Shown one piece after another: positions 33,801 to 45,952 of a stretch of 64,000 bases of DNA (position 1 is the stretch's first letter; each line of letters starts with the position of its first letter). Position numbers and translations under genes: made by a program. The notes below the pieces were generated by a model. The model did no database searches, was not told where the DNA came from, and saw only the letters and a program-made list of their open reading frames with translations. Source of the stretch: Litoditis marina (lineage: Eukaryota > Nematoda > Chromadorea > Rhabditida > Rhabditidae); the NCBI GenBank assembly GCA_964036275.1, contig OZ038433.1, positions 3,656,013-3,720,012 of the forward strand, in the 5' to 3' direction.

Positions 33801-36203
33801 TCTAACATAGAGCGCGGTAGTTCTCCTTAACATAGAGCGCGGTAGTTCTCCTCAACATAGAGCGCGGAAGTTCGCCTCAACATAGAGCGCGGAAGTTCTC
33901 CTCAACATAGAGCGCGGAAGTTCTCTTAACATAGAGCGCGGTAGTTTTCTCTAACATAGAGCGCGGTAATTTTCTCTAACATAGAGCGCGGTAGTTCTCC
34001 TTAACATAGAGCGCGGTAGTTCTCCTTAACATAGAGCGCGGTAGTTCTCCTTAACATAGAGCGCGGTAGTTCTCCTCAACATAGAGCGCCGAAGTTCTCC
34101 TCAACATAGAGCGCGGAAGTTCTCCTTAACATAGAGCGCGGTAGTTTTCTCTAACATAGAGCGCGGTAATTTTCTCTAACATAGAGCGCGGTAGTTCTCC
34201 TTAACATAGAGCGCGGTAGTTCTCCTCAACATAGAGCGCGGAAGTTCTCCTTAACATAGAGCGCGGTAGTTTTCCCCAACATAGAGCGCGGAAATTCGCC
34301 TCAACATAGAGCGCGGAAGTTCTCCTCAACATAGAGCGCGGTAGTTCTCCTTAACATAGAGCGCGGAAGTTCTCCTTAACATAGAGCGCGGTAGTTTTCT
34401 CTAACATAGAGCGCGGTAATTTTCTCTAACATAGAGCGCGGTAGTTCTCCTTAACATAGAGCGCGGTAGTTCTCCTCAACATAGAGCGCCGAAGTTCACC
34501 TCAACATAGAGCGCGGAAGTTCTCCTTAACATAGAGCGCGGTAGTTTTCTCTAACATAGAGCGCGGTTATTTTCTCTAACATAGAGCGCGGTAGTTCTCC
34601 TTAACATAGAGCGCGGTAGTTCTCCTCAACATAGAGCGCGGAAGTTCGCCTCAACATAGAGCGCGGAAGTTCTCCTCAACATAGAGCGCGGAAGTTCTCT
34701 TAACATAGAGCGCGGTAGTTTTCTCTAACATAGAGCGCGGTAATTTTCTCTAACATAGAGCGCGGTAGTTCTCCTTAACATAGAGCGCGGTAGTTCTCCT
34801 CAACATAGAGCGCGGAAGTTCACCTCAACATAGAGCGCGGAAGTTCTCCTTAACATAGAGCGCGGTAGTTCTCCTCAACATAGAGCGCGGAAGTTCGCCC
34901 CAACATAGAGCGCGGAAGTTCTCCTCAACATAGAGCGCGGAAGTTCTCCTTAACATAGAGCGCGGTAGTTTTCTCTAACATAGAGCGCGGTAATTTTCTC
35001 TAACATAGAGCGCGGTAGTTCTCCTTAACATAGAGCGCGGTAGTTCTCCTCAACCTAGAGCGCGGAAGTTCGCCTCAACATAGAGCGCGGAAGTTCTCCT
35101 CAACATAGAGCGCGGAAGTTATACTTAACATAGAGCGCGGTAGTTCTCCTCAACATAGAGCGCGGAAGTTCTCCTCAACATAGAGCGCGGAAGTTCTCCT
35201 AATCATAGAGCGCGGAAGTTATACTTAACATAGAGCGCGGAAGTTCTCCTCAACATAGAGCGCGGAAGTTCTCCTCAACATAGAGCGCGGAAGTTATACT
35301 TAACATAGAGCGCGGAAGTTCTCCTCAACATAGAGCGCGGAAAGAACTCCCGACATAGAGCGAAGAAGTTCTCCTTAACATAGGGTCGGAAGTTCTCTCT
35401 AACATAGAGCGCGAGAGTTCTCCTTAACATAGAGCGCGAGAGTAATCTATGACATGGAGCGCGATAGCGTGTTTCTATTCAACTGATCATTAACTTTCCA
35501 TTTCGAAATGCAAATCTCAGCAACAGCCGATTTCAATGGGTTCGGAAATGAAAAGCGGCCAGTTACACGTTTCTCTCTCTTCTCCTTTTCCAACTACAAA
35601 GTGCACCTATATTACAATTCAGAACGGAATTTTGCCTCAGACGCACAGACAGACCAAGCAACGGTTTTATATCTCAACTATAATAACTATAATAGAACTT
35701 ATAGAGTACTGTAGACAGCGTTTCCGATGTGTTTGGATGGAGTATCTAGATCTGAATTGTAGTATGGTCTTGAAACACATCAGAACGCCTCAATAAAATT
35801 ACAAAAAAGCAGTTTGAGGCAAAACCAGATCGAACCCTATGGATATCTTTAGAACTTTTGTTTAACTATGTCTCAACTCTAATAACTATAACGGAACGCA
35901 TAGAGCCGACTTTTCATGTGTTTTTCAAGTGTGCATACTAGAGCTAGAAGTTATGAAAGCCAAACTGAAGTTGCTGTTTGAATGTTGCTGTTTCTAGTTG
36001 TAAAGATGAAAGACTAAAGAAGACTTGTATTAGTGCAGCCGGGTAAAATGGAAGTAGAGATTGAGGAAGTACGTGTTTTCAGGAAACGCGGTCATCCGGC
36101 CTTCAAGATTCTGTGCATCGCCTTCTCCGTTCTGTCGCTGGCCTGTCTCACCGGAGCAGTTATCTGCGGAGCCATGATTGCCATGCAGACTGGCGAAAAA
36201 TAA
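27891..36203 (+). CDS. Lys-rich protein with C-terminal membrane anchor
   Basis: Not recognised as a known family. Exons 27891-27929, 28968-29025, 29302-29428 and 36083-36203 give 114 residues in closing phase. Residues 1-75 are hydrophilic: an Asn/Ala start (MSDAPNPTNASQQ), then Glu/Lys-rich sequence ending in two polylysine blocks. Residues about 80-108 form one hydrophobic helix (FKILCIAFSVLSLACLTGAV...), and only a few residues (QTGEK) follow it. This predicts a tail-anchored or single-pass protein with a charged cytosolic domain. No signal peptide is seen. Intron 3 is 6.65 kb and contains the giant inverted satellite; the other introns are 1.0 kb and 0.28 kb. AATAAA overlaps the stop codon. 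The function is unknown; positively charged juxtamembrane blocks often bind acidic lipids or RNA, which is only a guess here. Confidence 0.75.
29461..29607. repeat. 195 bp direct repeat, partial left copy
   Basis: GGAGTATCTAGGTCTGAATTGTAG through ATCTCAACTAT matches three further copies at about 32858-33055, 33056-33252 and 35667-35880, all in the same orientation. Confidence 0.9.
29620..32858 (+). repeat. Satellite inverted repeat, left arm
   Basis: The arm opens with CGTTGCTTGGTCTGTCTG, then a unique stretch, then about 100 tandem copies of a 25 bp unit (GCTCTATGTTAAGGAGAACT plus CCCGC) from about 29790 to 32250. Variants (GATCTCCCGC, GAAGAGCTCCCGC, CACTGTTAAG, AGGGGAACTCGCGC) are clustered. 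It closes with a unique CCTAGACTCATCAAGGGAGG...CCTTCCTTG block. The right arm at 33253-35665 carries all these parts inverted. Confidence 0.95.
32859..33252. repeat. Spacer of the inverted repeat: two 195 bp direct repeats
   Basis: Two nearly identical head-to-tail copies (TAATAACTATAATAGAACT ... ATCTCAACTA) separate the arms. The same sequence flanks the whole structure on both sides. Confidence 0.9.
33253..35665 (-). repeat. Satellite inverted repeat, right arm
   Basis: Starts with the inverse of the left inner block (AAGGAAGGTACCCCGGGC...), then about 85 copies of the 25 bp unit in reverse orientation (CATAGAGCGCGGTAGTTCTC) from about 33361 to 35470, and ends CAGACAGACCAAGCAACG, the inverse of the left outer end. 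A longer-period order is visible: the pair GTAGTTTTCTCTAACATAGA / GGTAATTTTCTCTAAC recurs every roughly 160-250 bp. Confidence 0.95.
35667..35885. repeat. 195 bp direct repeat, right flanking copy
   Basis: ATATCTCAACTATAATAACT...GTATGGTCTTGAAACACATC through CTATGTCTCAAC. Same orientation as the other three copies, immediately outside the right arm. Confidence 0.9.
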
Positions 36204-37097
36204 ACAGTTTCCAATACTTGTTTCGTTTATTTGTTTGTTTGCTTGGTTATCTACGTTTTATTCAAAGTATATTGGTGCTCGAACTTTCTTTCGATTATGC
36301 ATAATTTTCGGGCACATTCCTTCAGCAAGCACTGCTCGTTTTTTTTGGGGTGAGCAAACCATTCAACCAGTTCAAAAACTTCTGATTAAAAAAACTTTAT
36401 TTTATTATTATTCCATCACCTTCTACAATCTAATTTTCGAGTACTCCACCTTGCAGCCAGCACATTCAAAGATAGTGTTTTCCATACATGGTTTCATACA
36501 TTCATCAAATATGAAACTGGTCGAATCTTCTAGTGGAATTGCAACTTGATATTGGAAAAAAATTCAATTCAAAAAGATGGTTTCAAGTGTGTTGTCTTTT
36601 TGAATGTCGTGCGCTTTTCCCATACATGTTATGCTTCGAATAACAATGCTAAATAGAGCCTATAAACATTTATTGGACACAGAACCGTGTAGAGATGTTC
36701 GCAATGTTTCGAGCGTTCCCTACTTGACTCGGAAACTGAAACTTGTTTTGCATTTCACTGATAACTTTAATGTACTTACCTTAGTGTTGCTCTTCTCTGG
36801 CGATAATTGGCAACTAAGAGCATTGGGCATGCACTTTAACTTCGTGTTGTCTAAGTGCAATTAACGAGTAACACCACCATGATGATCATGCTATCTTTCT
36901 GTGCGTTATAATTGGAAACATCGGAGTATTTGCCAGTTAACTCTCACTATTTTTAGCTATTTCAGAACCCGCTTCACACCTCGTTGAAACGACATTATTG
37001 TAAAAATAGTATACAATTCATTGAAATCCTTGGAAGGATGCCAAATTCGCACGATCCCACATTTTATGCGGCATTATATGTTGATCGATTCAGATCG
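36204..37097. other. Spacer upstream of the protease
   Basis: AT-rich with no gene I can support. Open frames at 36113-36864 are AT-driven and lack family features. Confidence 0.5.
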
Positions 37098-40000
37098 ATG
37101 ATAGCGCTAGTGTTTTTATCTTCTATTATTATTTCCGTGAAAAGTTGTGGAGAAGTTCACGTCCCTTCAAGGACTCAATTCATTCGATCAGTGGAAAGTG
37201 CGGACAGAAAGAGTACTGTTCGGGTGAGTAGAAACATGAAGTAACACCCAAATTTTCAAACCATATATTCCACGTAGTTGTTAGTCAATTTTATGTTCGC
37301 GTTTTGAAGCTAGTTTCACAAATTGATTTTGAGAGATCATAAGCAAACAACTATTTCTTGACAGTCAACATGTTCATTAGGAAACATGGCTCAGATTGCT
37401 CGCCTATTGTGAGCGGTTATTGAGATGAATTGATTGTGTTAGAATAAAGTAGTGACTTTCTTGTTTGTTGTGGTCGGACTTCGCTGCGCTACAGTCGCTG
37501 TTCAAAATATTTGATGTGTATGTAGATCAAACTACAACTATCTTCTTTACTGTTATTCTAGATAATTGGAGGTAACCGTGCTGCCCCCGGGGCCTGGCCA
37601 TGGCAGGCCTATATCAAGTATCGAGACGCTACCGACGGTATGTTAGAGGATACACGAGTCAACTTGTTTTTATCTCAGATGTAGTAACTAGAAAAGTACC
37701 TTTGGAAAATGAATAATGCTAGCTGAGTACATACTCACGTGAAGAGAGTGAAACACATATGTATCCTCAACATGCAATGATAAAGTGCACGTTGTCGATG
37801 TTTCCTCACTTGTCACGTGACATACATACTCGTTTCACGAACTGACTTTTTCATTAGGTACTTCGCCGTCGATGAACTGGATTGTACATATTATTATAGT
37901 TCACATCATTTCGCTCAGAATTTGACAGCGCGCTAAAGAGTTTCAAAGTAATTTTTCACCAAGCTAGGGTTATTCAAAAACTTGAACGTTTTTGAGTGCT
38001 GAGTCACCCTTGTAACAATTGGTGAACGGAATTTCTAGAGTTTTCACCGTCGTAAAACATCGTCCTAAGGCACCAAACTTCTGTTTCCAGGCGAGATGTA
38101 TCTCTGTGGTGGTTCTCTCATATCGTCTCGTCATGTTCTCACCGCCGCACATTGTGCCATGTTAGTTGGAAAACAAGTTTAAATTTATTGGATAGCTAAT
38201 ATATGAACAATGAATAAATGTTACAAAGCAAAATCGGGTGATTAGCGAAGAGCCTCAAAGAGTTATGCGAGCTGCCATTTGCAAGTTCAATAGACAACTA
38301 CACGTTCTTCTTTCATGTGAAAAACTTGATTTACATGAAGTTGTGAAGCAACCAGAAAATCGTGTTAACTTTCTCAATCTAGTATCTCGGTCATCTTTTT
38401 CAAGTTATGAGAATCAGTTCAGAACAATGGACGTGAAGAGGACTTCTGTGGAATTTGGTGTGATTAATACAACTGAATACTCGGATCAAATTCTCAAAAT
38501 CGCGGTAGGGTACTTCAACAGTTTTTATTTATTTAGTTTTACAACATTCGTTATGAAGGAACTACATCAATGTGAAGAGAAAACGATGGTTGTGTCTGTA
38601 CTACTTGACACGCTTTTCCCAACTTTCAAATGGTGAACAGAAAATTACCAGCCCGTACAAGGGTTCTCACTTATAAGTGTTTTCAGCGCTGCAGAGGTGT
38701 GAATAGGTTCAAATATAGAAAAGTCACTTTCAGGTAAATTCAAAGTTAATCCATCCCAAGTATTCAAGCAATGACTTCGTCAACCCATCCCAGCTCTTTG
38801 ACATCGCAATTCTGACGGTGAGCGCAGAATCGAGTGTCTTATCGACCTATGGTAAGGTTGGCTATATAAAATAATAAACATGATAAAGTTAACTCCATTC
38901 AAATCGATGCACAATCAGAACTAGTTTTAAGAAATTAGGAATAAACTGAGTCCCCAAAGGGATGGAAGCATAACTCTTCCATCTACAAGTCAGAGGGAGC
39001 TGTTTCACACATGATAAATAATACAATAAAACAATATCTAACACGTCATTGGATTTTCGGGGTTCTGTAGTACGTTAGCTGCTTATATCACTTTAGTTTA
39101 TTTATTCCACTTGAATGTTTCAGCTGTCTTCAAATGTTCCTTTTTCCGATCTAATTCATCCTGTCTGTCTCCCCTCTCCATCGAAAGATATTTCGGACTA
39201 CGCATATGTTACTGGGTACGGAGCATTCAATGGTGAGCATACTCTTTATTTTATTCATCCATCACCCCTTACAGTATCATATCGCGTATATAAACGGTTC
39301 CTAATGAACACATACGCTTTGAACGTCTGCCGCTTTCAGAAAACATTCATTTCTCAAAAAAAAAACCTCGAAGTTTAAACATACTATACCACTCATACAT
39401 GGAGCTTTTCGACATAAATCATTCAATAGGATTTTGACAGGATGGATAACAGGTGACGTATTGTTTCACTTTGTACCACTACCTCAAATAGTTTTGATTG
39501 TAGATGGCCGAATTATTTACCCCGAGGCCAGCAAGTATCTCCAACAAACAGCTGTTCCTGTGTTGGATCAGCAGATGTGCAGGTAAATTTCTTGTACTTT
39601 TTCTTTGGAACGCAGGCTCTCATGATTCCTTTCTTCTCGAGATGAACGTTATGTAACTGCCCTATCAGATATGAAAGGTCGATTCAAACAACTTCAGATC
39701 AAACTAAATTGACACGGCGAAGCGAATTGATAATTACTTTCATCTATGTACCATCTATCTATGTATGTGTCTATGTGTTACTTTCATCTATGTCTATGTA
39801 TGTATGTATCTACATATACCAATGTGGAAAGACACGTGTTCAATCGCGAATAAACATTCTATTCTATTCTATTCTATTCTATTCTATTCTATGACTATTC
39901 GATCAATTCTAATTAACTTTTTAAAATCACTCACATTTTTTTCAGCGATCGCTGGGAGGTCGATCTACTAGATTATGATGGTGGATTTCCCGTGGAAGAC

Positions 40001-40878
40001 TCGCAGTTGTGTGCCGGTACAACCGGACACGGATCGGCTCAGGTATAGTCTTCGTTATCGTTACGCGGACTTCTACCGTCTCAACTGAACCGTCTCAACC
40101 ATGCTTGTTTCCCATTTGAGGAAGAAAGAATCCAGTACGGTAGGAATCTACGTAGTGTCACCGCGACGATATGCGTTGCCACTTTTGAGACTAACAACGA
40201 TCCATAAAGAAGTGATGGGTAACTTAAGTATGGGGGTGAATAGTGAACGTCAAAGTTATGTTTTGGTCCCCCTCACTTCTTCGAGATGTTTATGTATTAG
40301 TTTGAGTGGAGGGCTGAAGTACTGAAGACAAACTTCATCGTTCCCATAATTCTCGAAATCTCAAAACAGTATTCGCCCACCCACGACGTTTATTCAGGGC
40401 GACAGTGGTGGTCCTCTGGTTCAACAGGCAGAGGATGGGGTCTGGTATCAGATCGGTGTCGTTTCCTTCGGAGTCAACTTTGGCAGGGGATATTATGATC
40501 AGGCATTTGCACCCGGTCAGCTACAGTTCATAGGTTTTCTTTATTGGAAACTGATTCGTCATATTTTAATCATTTAGTAGATTTGCCTATATCTCAAACC
40601 TGAGAACCATTTTATTAACGGAACCTATGCATAATGCTACTCACCCATGATTAGACAATAAGTTTTTCTTATAGTTATTAATTATATCATCTAGATTCTG
40701 AAACTTTTATCCTTCATGTTCTCTTACAGGCATCTACACTCGTGTTTCCTCTTTCTGTGATTTCATAAACTCGAGCACGACGGGTGAAGCACAATGCAGC
40801 ACTTCATCTAGCAGCAGTTCTCATAACTATTTTGTAACATGTTTTAGTTTCATTCTTTTGCTTATTCAACTTTTATGA
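37098..40878 (+). CDS. Chymotrypsin-fold serine protease, likely GPI-anchored
   Basis: Ten exons: 37098-37223, 37562-37637, 38091-38160, 38423-38504, 38734-38856, 39124-39232, 39504-39582, 39946-40042, 40398-40515, 40730-40878; 342 residues, all phases closing. A signal peptide (MIALVFLSSIIISVKS) leads to a short pro-region; the zymogen site is R42/IIGG. The catalytic triad is complete: H88 in LTAAHC, D141 in LFDIA, S257 in GDSGG. The usual Cys before GDSGG (Cys191) is Ala (GSAQGDSGG), and its Cys220 partner is also absent. Position 189 is Gly rather than the trypsin Asp, so Lys/Arg specificity is unlikely. After the domain comes a Ser run (TSSSSSS), then a hydrophobic C-terminus (FSFILLLIQLL) with no basic tail, typical of a GPI signal. 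An in-frame upstream ATG (37038) would add 20 residues and bury the signal, so 37098 is preferred. Confidence 0.92.
39862..39891. repeat. (TTCTA)n microsatellite
   Basis: About six TTCTA pentamers in a protease intron. Confidence 0.9.
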
Positions 40879-40919
40879 ATTCTGCTTTGTGTAATCTATA
40901 TTTCCCTTATGCCACATTG

Positions 40920-40925
40920 AATAAA
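40920..40925 (+). terminator. Polyadenylation signal, protease
   Basis: AATAAA 42 bases after the protease stop codon. A TTTATT (AATAAA on the minus strand) lies about 30 bases further and may serve the convergent ced-5 transcript. Confidence 0.6.
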
Positions 40926-41445
40926 ATATGCGAAACAGTTCTGATACTTTCGAATCTTTATTCCAATCTGGTAGAAAATGGAAAACTGGAACATTATGAA
41001 TCTCACCAGGCAATTAGATAACTGAATCATACGCAAACAAACCGGAAACAGTACAGTAGCAGACTAGAACAAGAGTAAGTTATTGTGAGGAATGGCCTAG
41101 AGCCTGATATCGAAGAGTTGTGCAACACATTTTGATTCAATCAATCTAACTGGAACGAAAAAATACCATAACTCGTATAATGAAGGATCTGAAATGTGAT
41201 ACTGCGCAAAGAAAAGTACCTACAGTATACTACACACATTAACATGACTTATAAAGTCGACATGAAGACAGAACTACTAGAATTACTCCAAGAATGTATA
41301 ACAAGAAAAATCAATCGAGAACCTACAAAATTACAAGGCAACTCTCCGGGAGCATTTGAAAGGGCACCGTAAACTTACAAGTAATTTCAAGTGAAGGTGA
41401 AATCCGTACAAAATAACAAAAAATACGCAATATTCTAGAAACAGG

Positions 41446-44400
41446 TTAATCCGTGATAGGAGTTGGAACGGGTGGCTGAAAAACATTCCGATCAGTCTAT
41501 TATATTCCAATATTCCCAACTATTACGAAATACTTCGGTATTCCAAACTGAGATAATCACTAATCATTAACTGTACACGACTTTTGCCACCTGGAACAAT
41601 CACTCAGTGAAATCCTCTCAGAAACTTGTTTTTCTTTTCGCCTAGTTTTTGAATAGTTTCAATACCTACTTATTTTAACACCGTACTCCATAACAATACA
41701 ATAAACCACTTCTTCTTTGATGGTTTTTTATTGAACCAACCGCAAGTACTAAGATGGTTTAATGCCGAGGTTCAAAGATCAGATACAAAATTGAATAGAT
41801 CGCGGATAATTTCCATTATGGTAGTGGAAAATTTCCACGAACCTTGGAATACTTGTCTCCCAGCAGCACATTTCTGTCCAGTGTGTCGGTGGGTTCCGCG
41901 CGCGGCTGCGCGGGGCGGGGCGGCAACGGTGGCGCGACCACAAAAGACGAGTCACGCGAGGTGGTTCGCATCCGAATACCTTAATCGGCACCTTATGCTT
42001 TTGTAACTCGACTACAAATCATTGCTTTCATACCGATATCCGACTTGTCGCCCTTAACAAGCAGTGAGCAATTTGAAATCTCATATGTGAGATAAAAAAT
42101 CGTCACTCTCTTAATTGAAAAGAACATTTTTTGCCAAATGGCATTAGAGCTTTATACACATTCATGATGGGTTGGTTAGAATCCGTGACAGATTATTTGA
42201 GCGTGTGTTTATGATCATTCTCGTGTAATTGTCATTACATTTTTAAACCCAGTTGTCATCATGCCCACTGATTGCGCACACCAGTAAGGTGTCACCACCT
42301 ACATACATGACTGTTTTAAAAAATATATTCGTGATCATTCACAATTTTGCATTAAAAATAGGCCAGTTCTTTCGATTTGGCTGAAAAGAAAGATCATTTT
42401 GAGAACTTTTCTAGCTATTTCTACAACTTCACTGGGATAAGACTGACCGTCTATCGTGCTTCCATTCGTCTGTCGTCGCTGATTCAGACGCATCGGCGAC
42501 GACATCGACTGTAGCGATTCCCGACTATTCAAACGCGAGAAGGACATTGACCGATTTGCATCATCCAATAACGAAGAAGAACTTCTTCTGAATACGAATG
42601 CAAGATTGCAGAAACACTGACACATTTTTTATCAACTATAGGGTTCGCTCTTTCCGAACCAATCCCCATACAATGTGTATTGTCCTATCGCGCTGTGTTT
42701 GTAGTTTTATCCCATTGCTTTTCTATATTTCAGTCCCTGCCTATCTACGAAATTCCGTCAGCATCTTCATGTGATTGATTCGTCAAGCCACAAATATTTC
42801 CAGAAAACGCTTCATTTGATATTTCAATCTCACACAAAACCTGACCATGTTAAACTTTCATAACCCTCTTAACTTGCAATCAAAGGCACGAACTGACTTT
42901 TGATCTGGAATATATTTCACGTGATCACTTATGAAGACCTACCGAACAAGCATAAAACGATTACAGTATATATTTTTCACTACTGATTCACACACAAACT
43001 AACGACAGTGTAGTTTTATATCTTGTAAGCAAAGACAAAAACTGACTGTGTCATTGAGGGAGACGGCTGTAGGGTGAGTTTCCGAGCCGACGTCCACATA
43101 TTCAACATGGTTGACACTCCGCGAGACTTCAGAGTGCCCGTCGGAGTACCGCTGAAACACGATGGATTATTTGACATTGAAAATAATTCAGAGAATGGTG
43201 GTGCCACCTGATGGGATTATTCACATTTCGGCATTGAATTACGGTCACTCTCTATCCGCAAACCGCAAATAGCAATCTGCCTCTGTCAGTTTAGGGAAAC
43301 AATTTTTACACATCATTAATTTACACAAAATGCACATATTAATTCACACTTCTTTGATAATAGGTGAAACTGACGTCAAATCAAAGGAACTTCCGTTTGA
43401 GGCGGCCTTCTTGTCTCTTTCCGAGTGCGAATTCTCGGGCACTGTCTGCTGATACATCGAGGCGCCGGGTGGTAGCAACGAGTGCTGAAAACAGTAATTG
43501 TTGCAAAGTCCAACTGTTATCGTTTACAAATACGATACAGACTCGATAATCGACTGACTGGCTAGTGCTCAATACAGGGATAACTTAATCAACTCACCCC
43601 AATAATTCATCAGCTACCTGTTTCACGGAATATAGTGCGGACGCGAATTTTCTTATAACGACCAGATGTTTGCGAGAATAACCTAGTGTTAGTTCCCAAT
43701 CTGAGCGCCAACAAAGAGTACACCAACATAGAATCATACTGTAACCAACCGTTTTCCCGAACCTGTCCTCCACATAGGTTCGGTACTCGATGAAGCCGCC
43801 GATCAGTGTATCGTGCAACACCACATCCCTATCGCTGCGTATCGAATGCGCGTGCACACAATACTCGAGAATGGCTGTCTGGAAAGGTGGACATACATGG
43901 AAACGTTCGTCGAACTATACCATTTATCGCTGCCGTTTGGAACACTTTGACCGATATTTCGTAGAATTCGTCAATAACTACATAGGATTGAAATGGTTTC
44001 GACCAGCCGGTGATGTTAATCCACGTGCATAATCTTAATCTCCTACAAAAAATGTCACACAATGTATTCTATAAAAACTATCTTGTCTTTACTTTCTGAA
44101 TAAAAACAGTATTGACTGCGAACCTGATCAATGATAAGTGCACTGAGCTTCATGGCCAGTCGTTTCTCCTCGGGTTCATAGATCTTGGCACACTCTTCGG
44201 TGAAGAAGACCTGAACACAACACATTATCACAACCCTTTCAACCTTTGCTTTCTGACTAACGGTTAATCGGCAACATTTTAGAGCGGGATACTTCTTAGG
44301 TAGACTCACAACATGCTGAATTTTCTCAAACAGCACTAAAAGCTTCTTTTTTTACGAGAACACCATAATTAGATTGTAACAACGCTACACCAAGCCAAAA

Positions 44401-45881
44401 AGCATCACAATTGTGACTAATTCATATAGCAGAACAGAAACCAATCATACTATGAAAATGTTAAATATTCAGTTCATCAACCACTCACCTCATAGTTCTT
44501 TATTCCTCCCTGTACGTTCGCCTGCACCACCCCCAGAATGGCGCCACTCAAATTCTTCACCGGGTGTTTGGGATTGTGAATCACCTTCAGGGCTTCCTGA
44601 ACACATACAACATGTTTGGACACGTTTCAATTGTTTTCTCGAAGACGTTTAAGAAACTTTTTTATCTGAGAACAGTTTAAAAAATCACCTTAAATTCAAT
44701 CAAGAAAGGCCACAAACCACAACAGTTGCATGGTTCCAAACTACAGGTTCATTCTGTTACGGACCAATTTATTTTGATACTCAAAAACAAGGATGCCGGC
44801 AGAACTATTTGAATTTATCAGTAATTCGGTTCGGACACAAAACAATATTGAACCTCCTTCAACTCCCTGTTCTTGCGTTCCATTTGATCTACAGATAGGC
44901 GAAGCGGTGAAATTTGTATGGGCGCACTGCTGGACATCACCTGAAAATTTCTTTTGAAAATATCTCAAAGAAAAAAACTCAATTGGCACGCTTGCCAAGT
45001 CAACTTGGAAATTATTCTGACTATAATTCTCGATTCCAGAATTCTGGTGACAGTTGCATACTGTCGATGCAATTCAATGTGACCGCCTGCCAAAAAGTGT
45101 TCTCTACTCACCGTTATACGTTAATTCGTTAATCAACCTTATGACCCTCAGAATCTGAATGAATGAAAAAGGTATTTTGCGAGATAACCAAACTACATGG
45201 TGCGTGAGTAAGTTTTCTCCAGTAAACTTTAAATTAGGCAAGTTCAAAGCCGCGCGATTGTAAGAAAAACGAAGGATTCATTGGAGAATCGAACAGAGTC
45301 GCGAAACATTCGCTCACCTTGCTGAACCTGAGTACCCCGGGAAGTGTCTCGTGGGTGACCAGACGGGTCTTCACCGTCCACTGTCGCATGATGTCAGTGT
45401 CAGCCACTTCCGTCCATTTCGTCTGCCGCTTCTCCACTCGACTGTACTCGAAGTTATTGATCTGAAAAAGGGCATGATTACAAAGAGTCGAACCAAAAAG
45501 CGCGACAATTCAAGTGACACTTAGTGAACGAATGAGAATAACAAAAGTTAGCACAAATCTCTAGGAACCATTAATCATCAAAACATCGCGTCATCAGAAC
45601 TTATCAGAAACATAGTACTAAGAAATTCTCTTAAAGCAGTTGAAATGAGTACGTGAGCGGACAGCGAAACTCTGAGGTAAATGAAAGGTTTCACGGCCAG
45701 TGGCAAACGCAATGCTCCAACGGAGACTTAAAGTGTCAGCAATAATTGCAGACTAACATTGTAATGTCGATAATACTCCTTGATGTAGGGATTGACATCC
45801 TCCTCTTCGAAGGGACACGTGCCAGCCACCGGATCCACACTGAACACCTGGAACGCAGACGAGTCAAATGAAAGTGAGAAA

Positions 45882-45952
<71 letters not shown>

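Noticed and set aside
29790..35470. CRISPR-like array of short repeats
   Set aside because: The 25 bp units are contiguous with no unique spacers, mirrored, and sit in a spliced nematode gene. This is a satellite.
41731..42006. Plus-strand 91-residue open frame
   Set aside because: Lies antisense to the proline-rich ced-5 exon 41843-41979, whose phase and motifs fit the DOCK tail.
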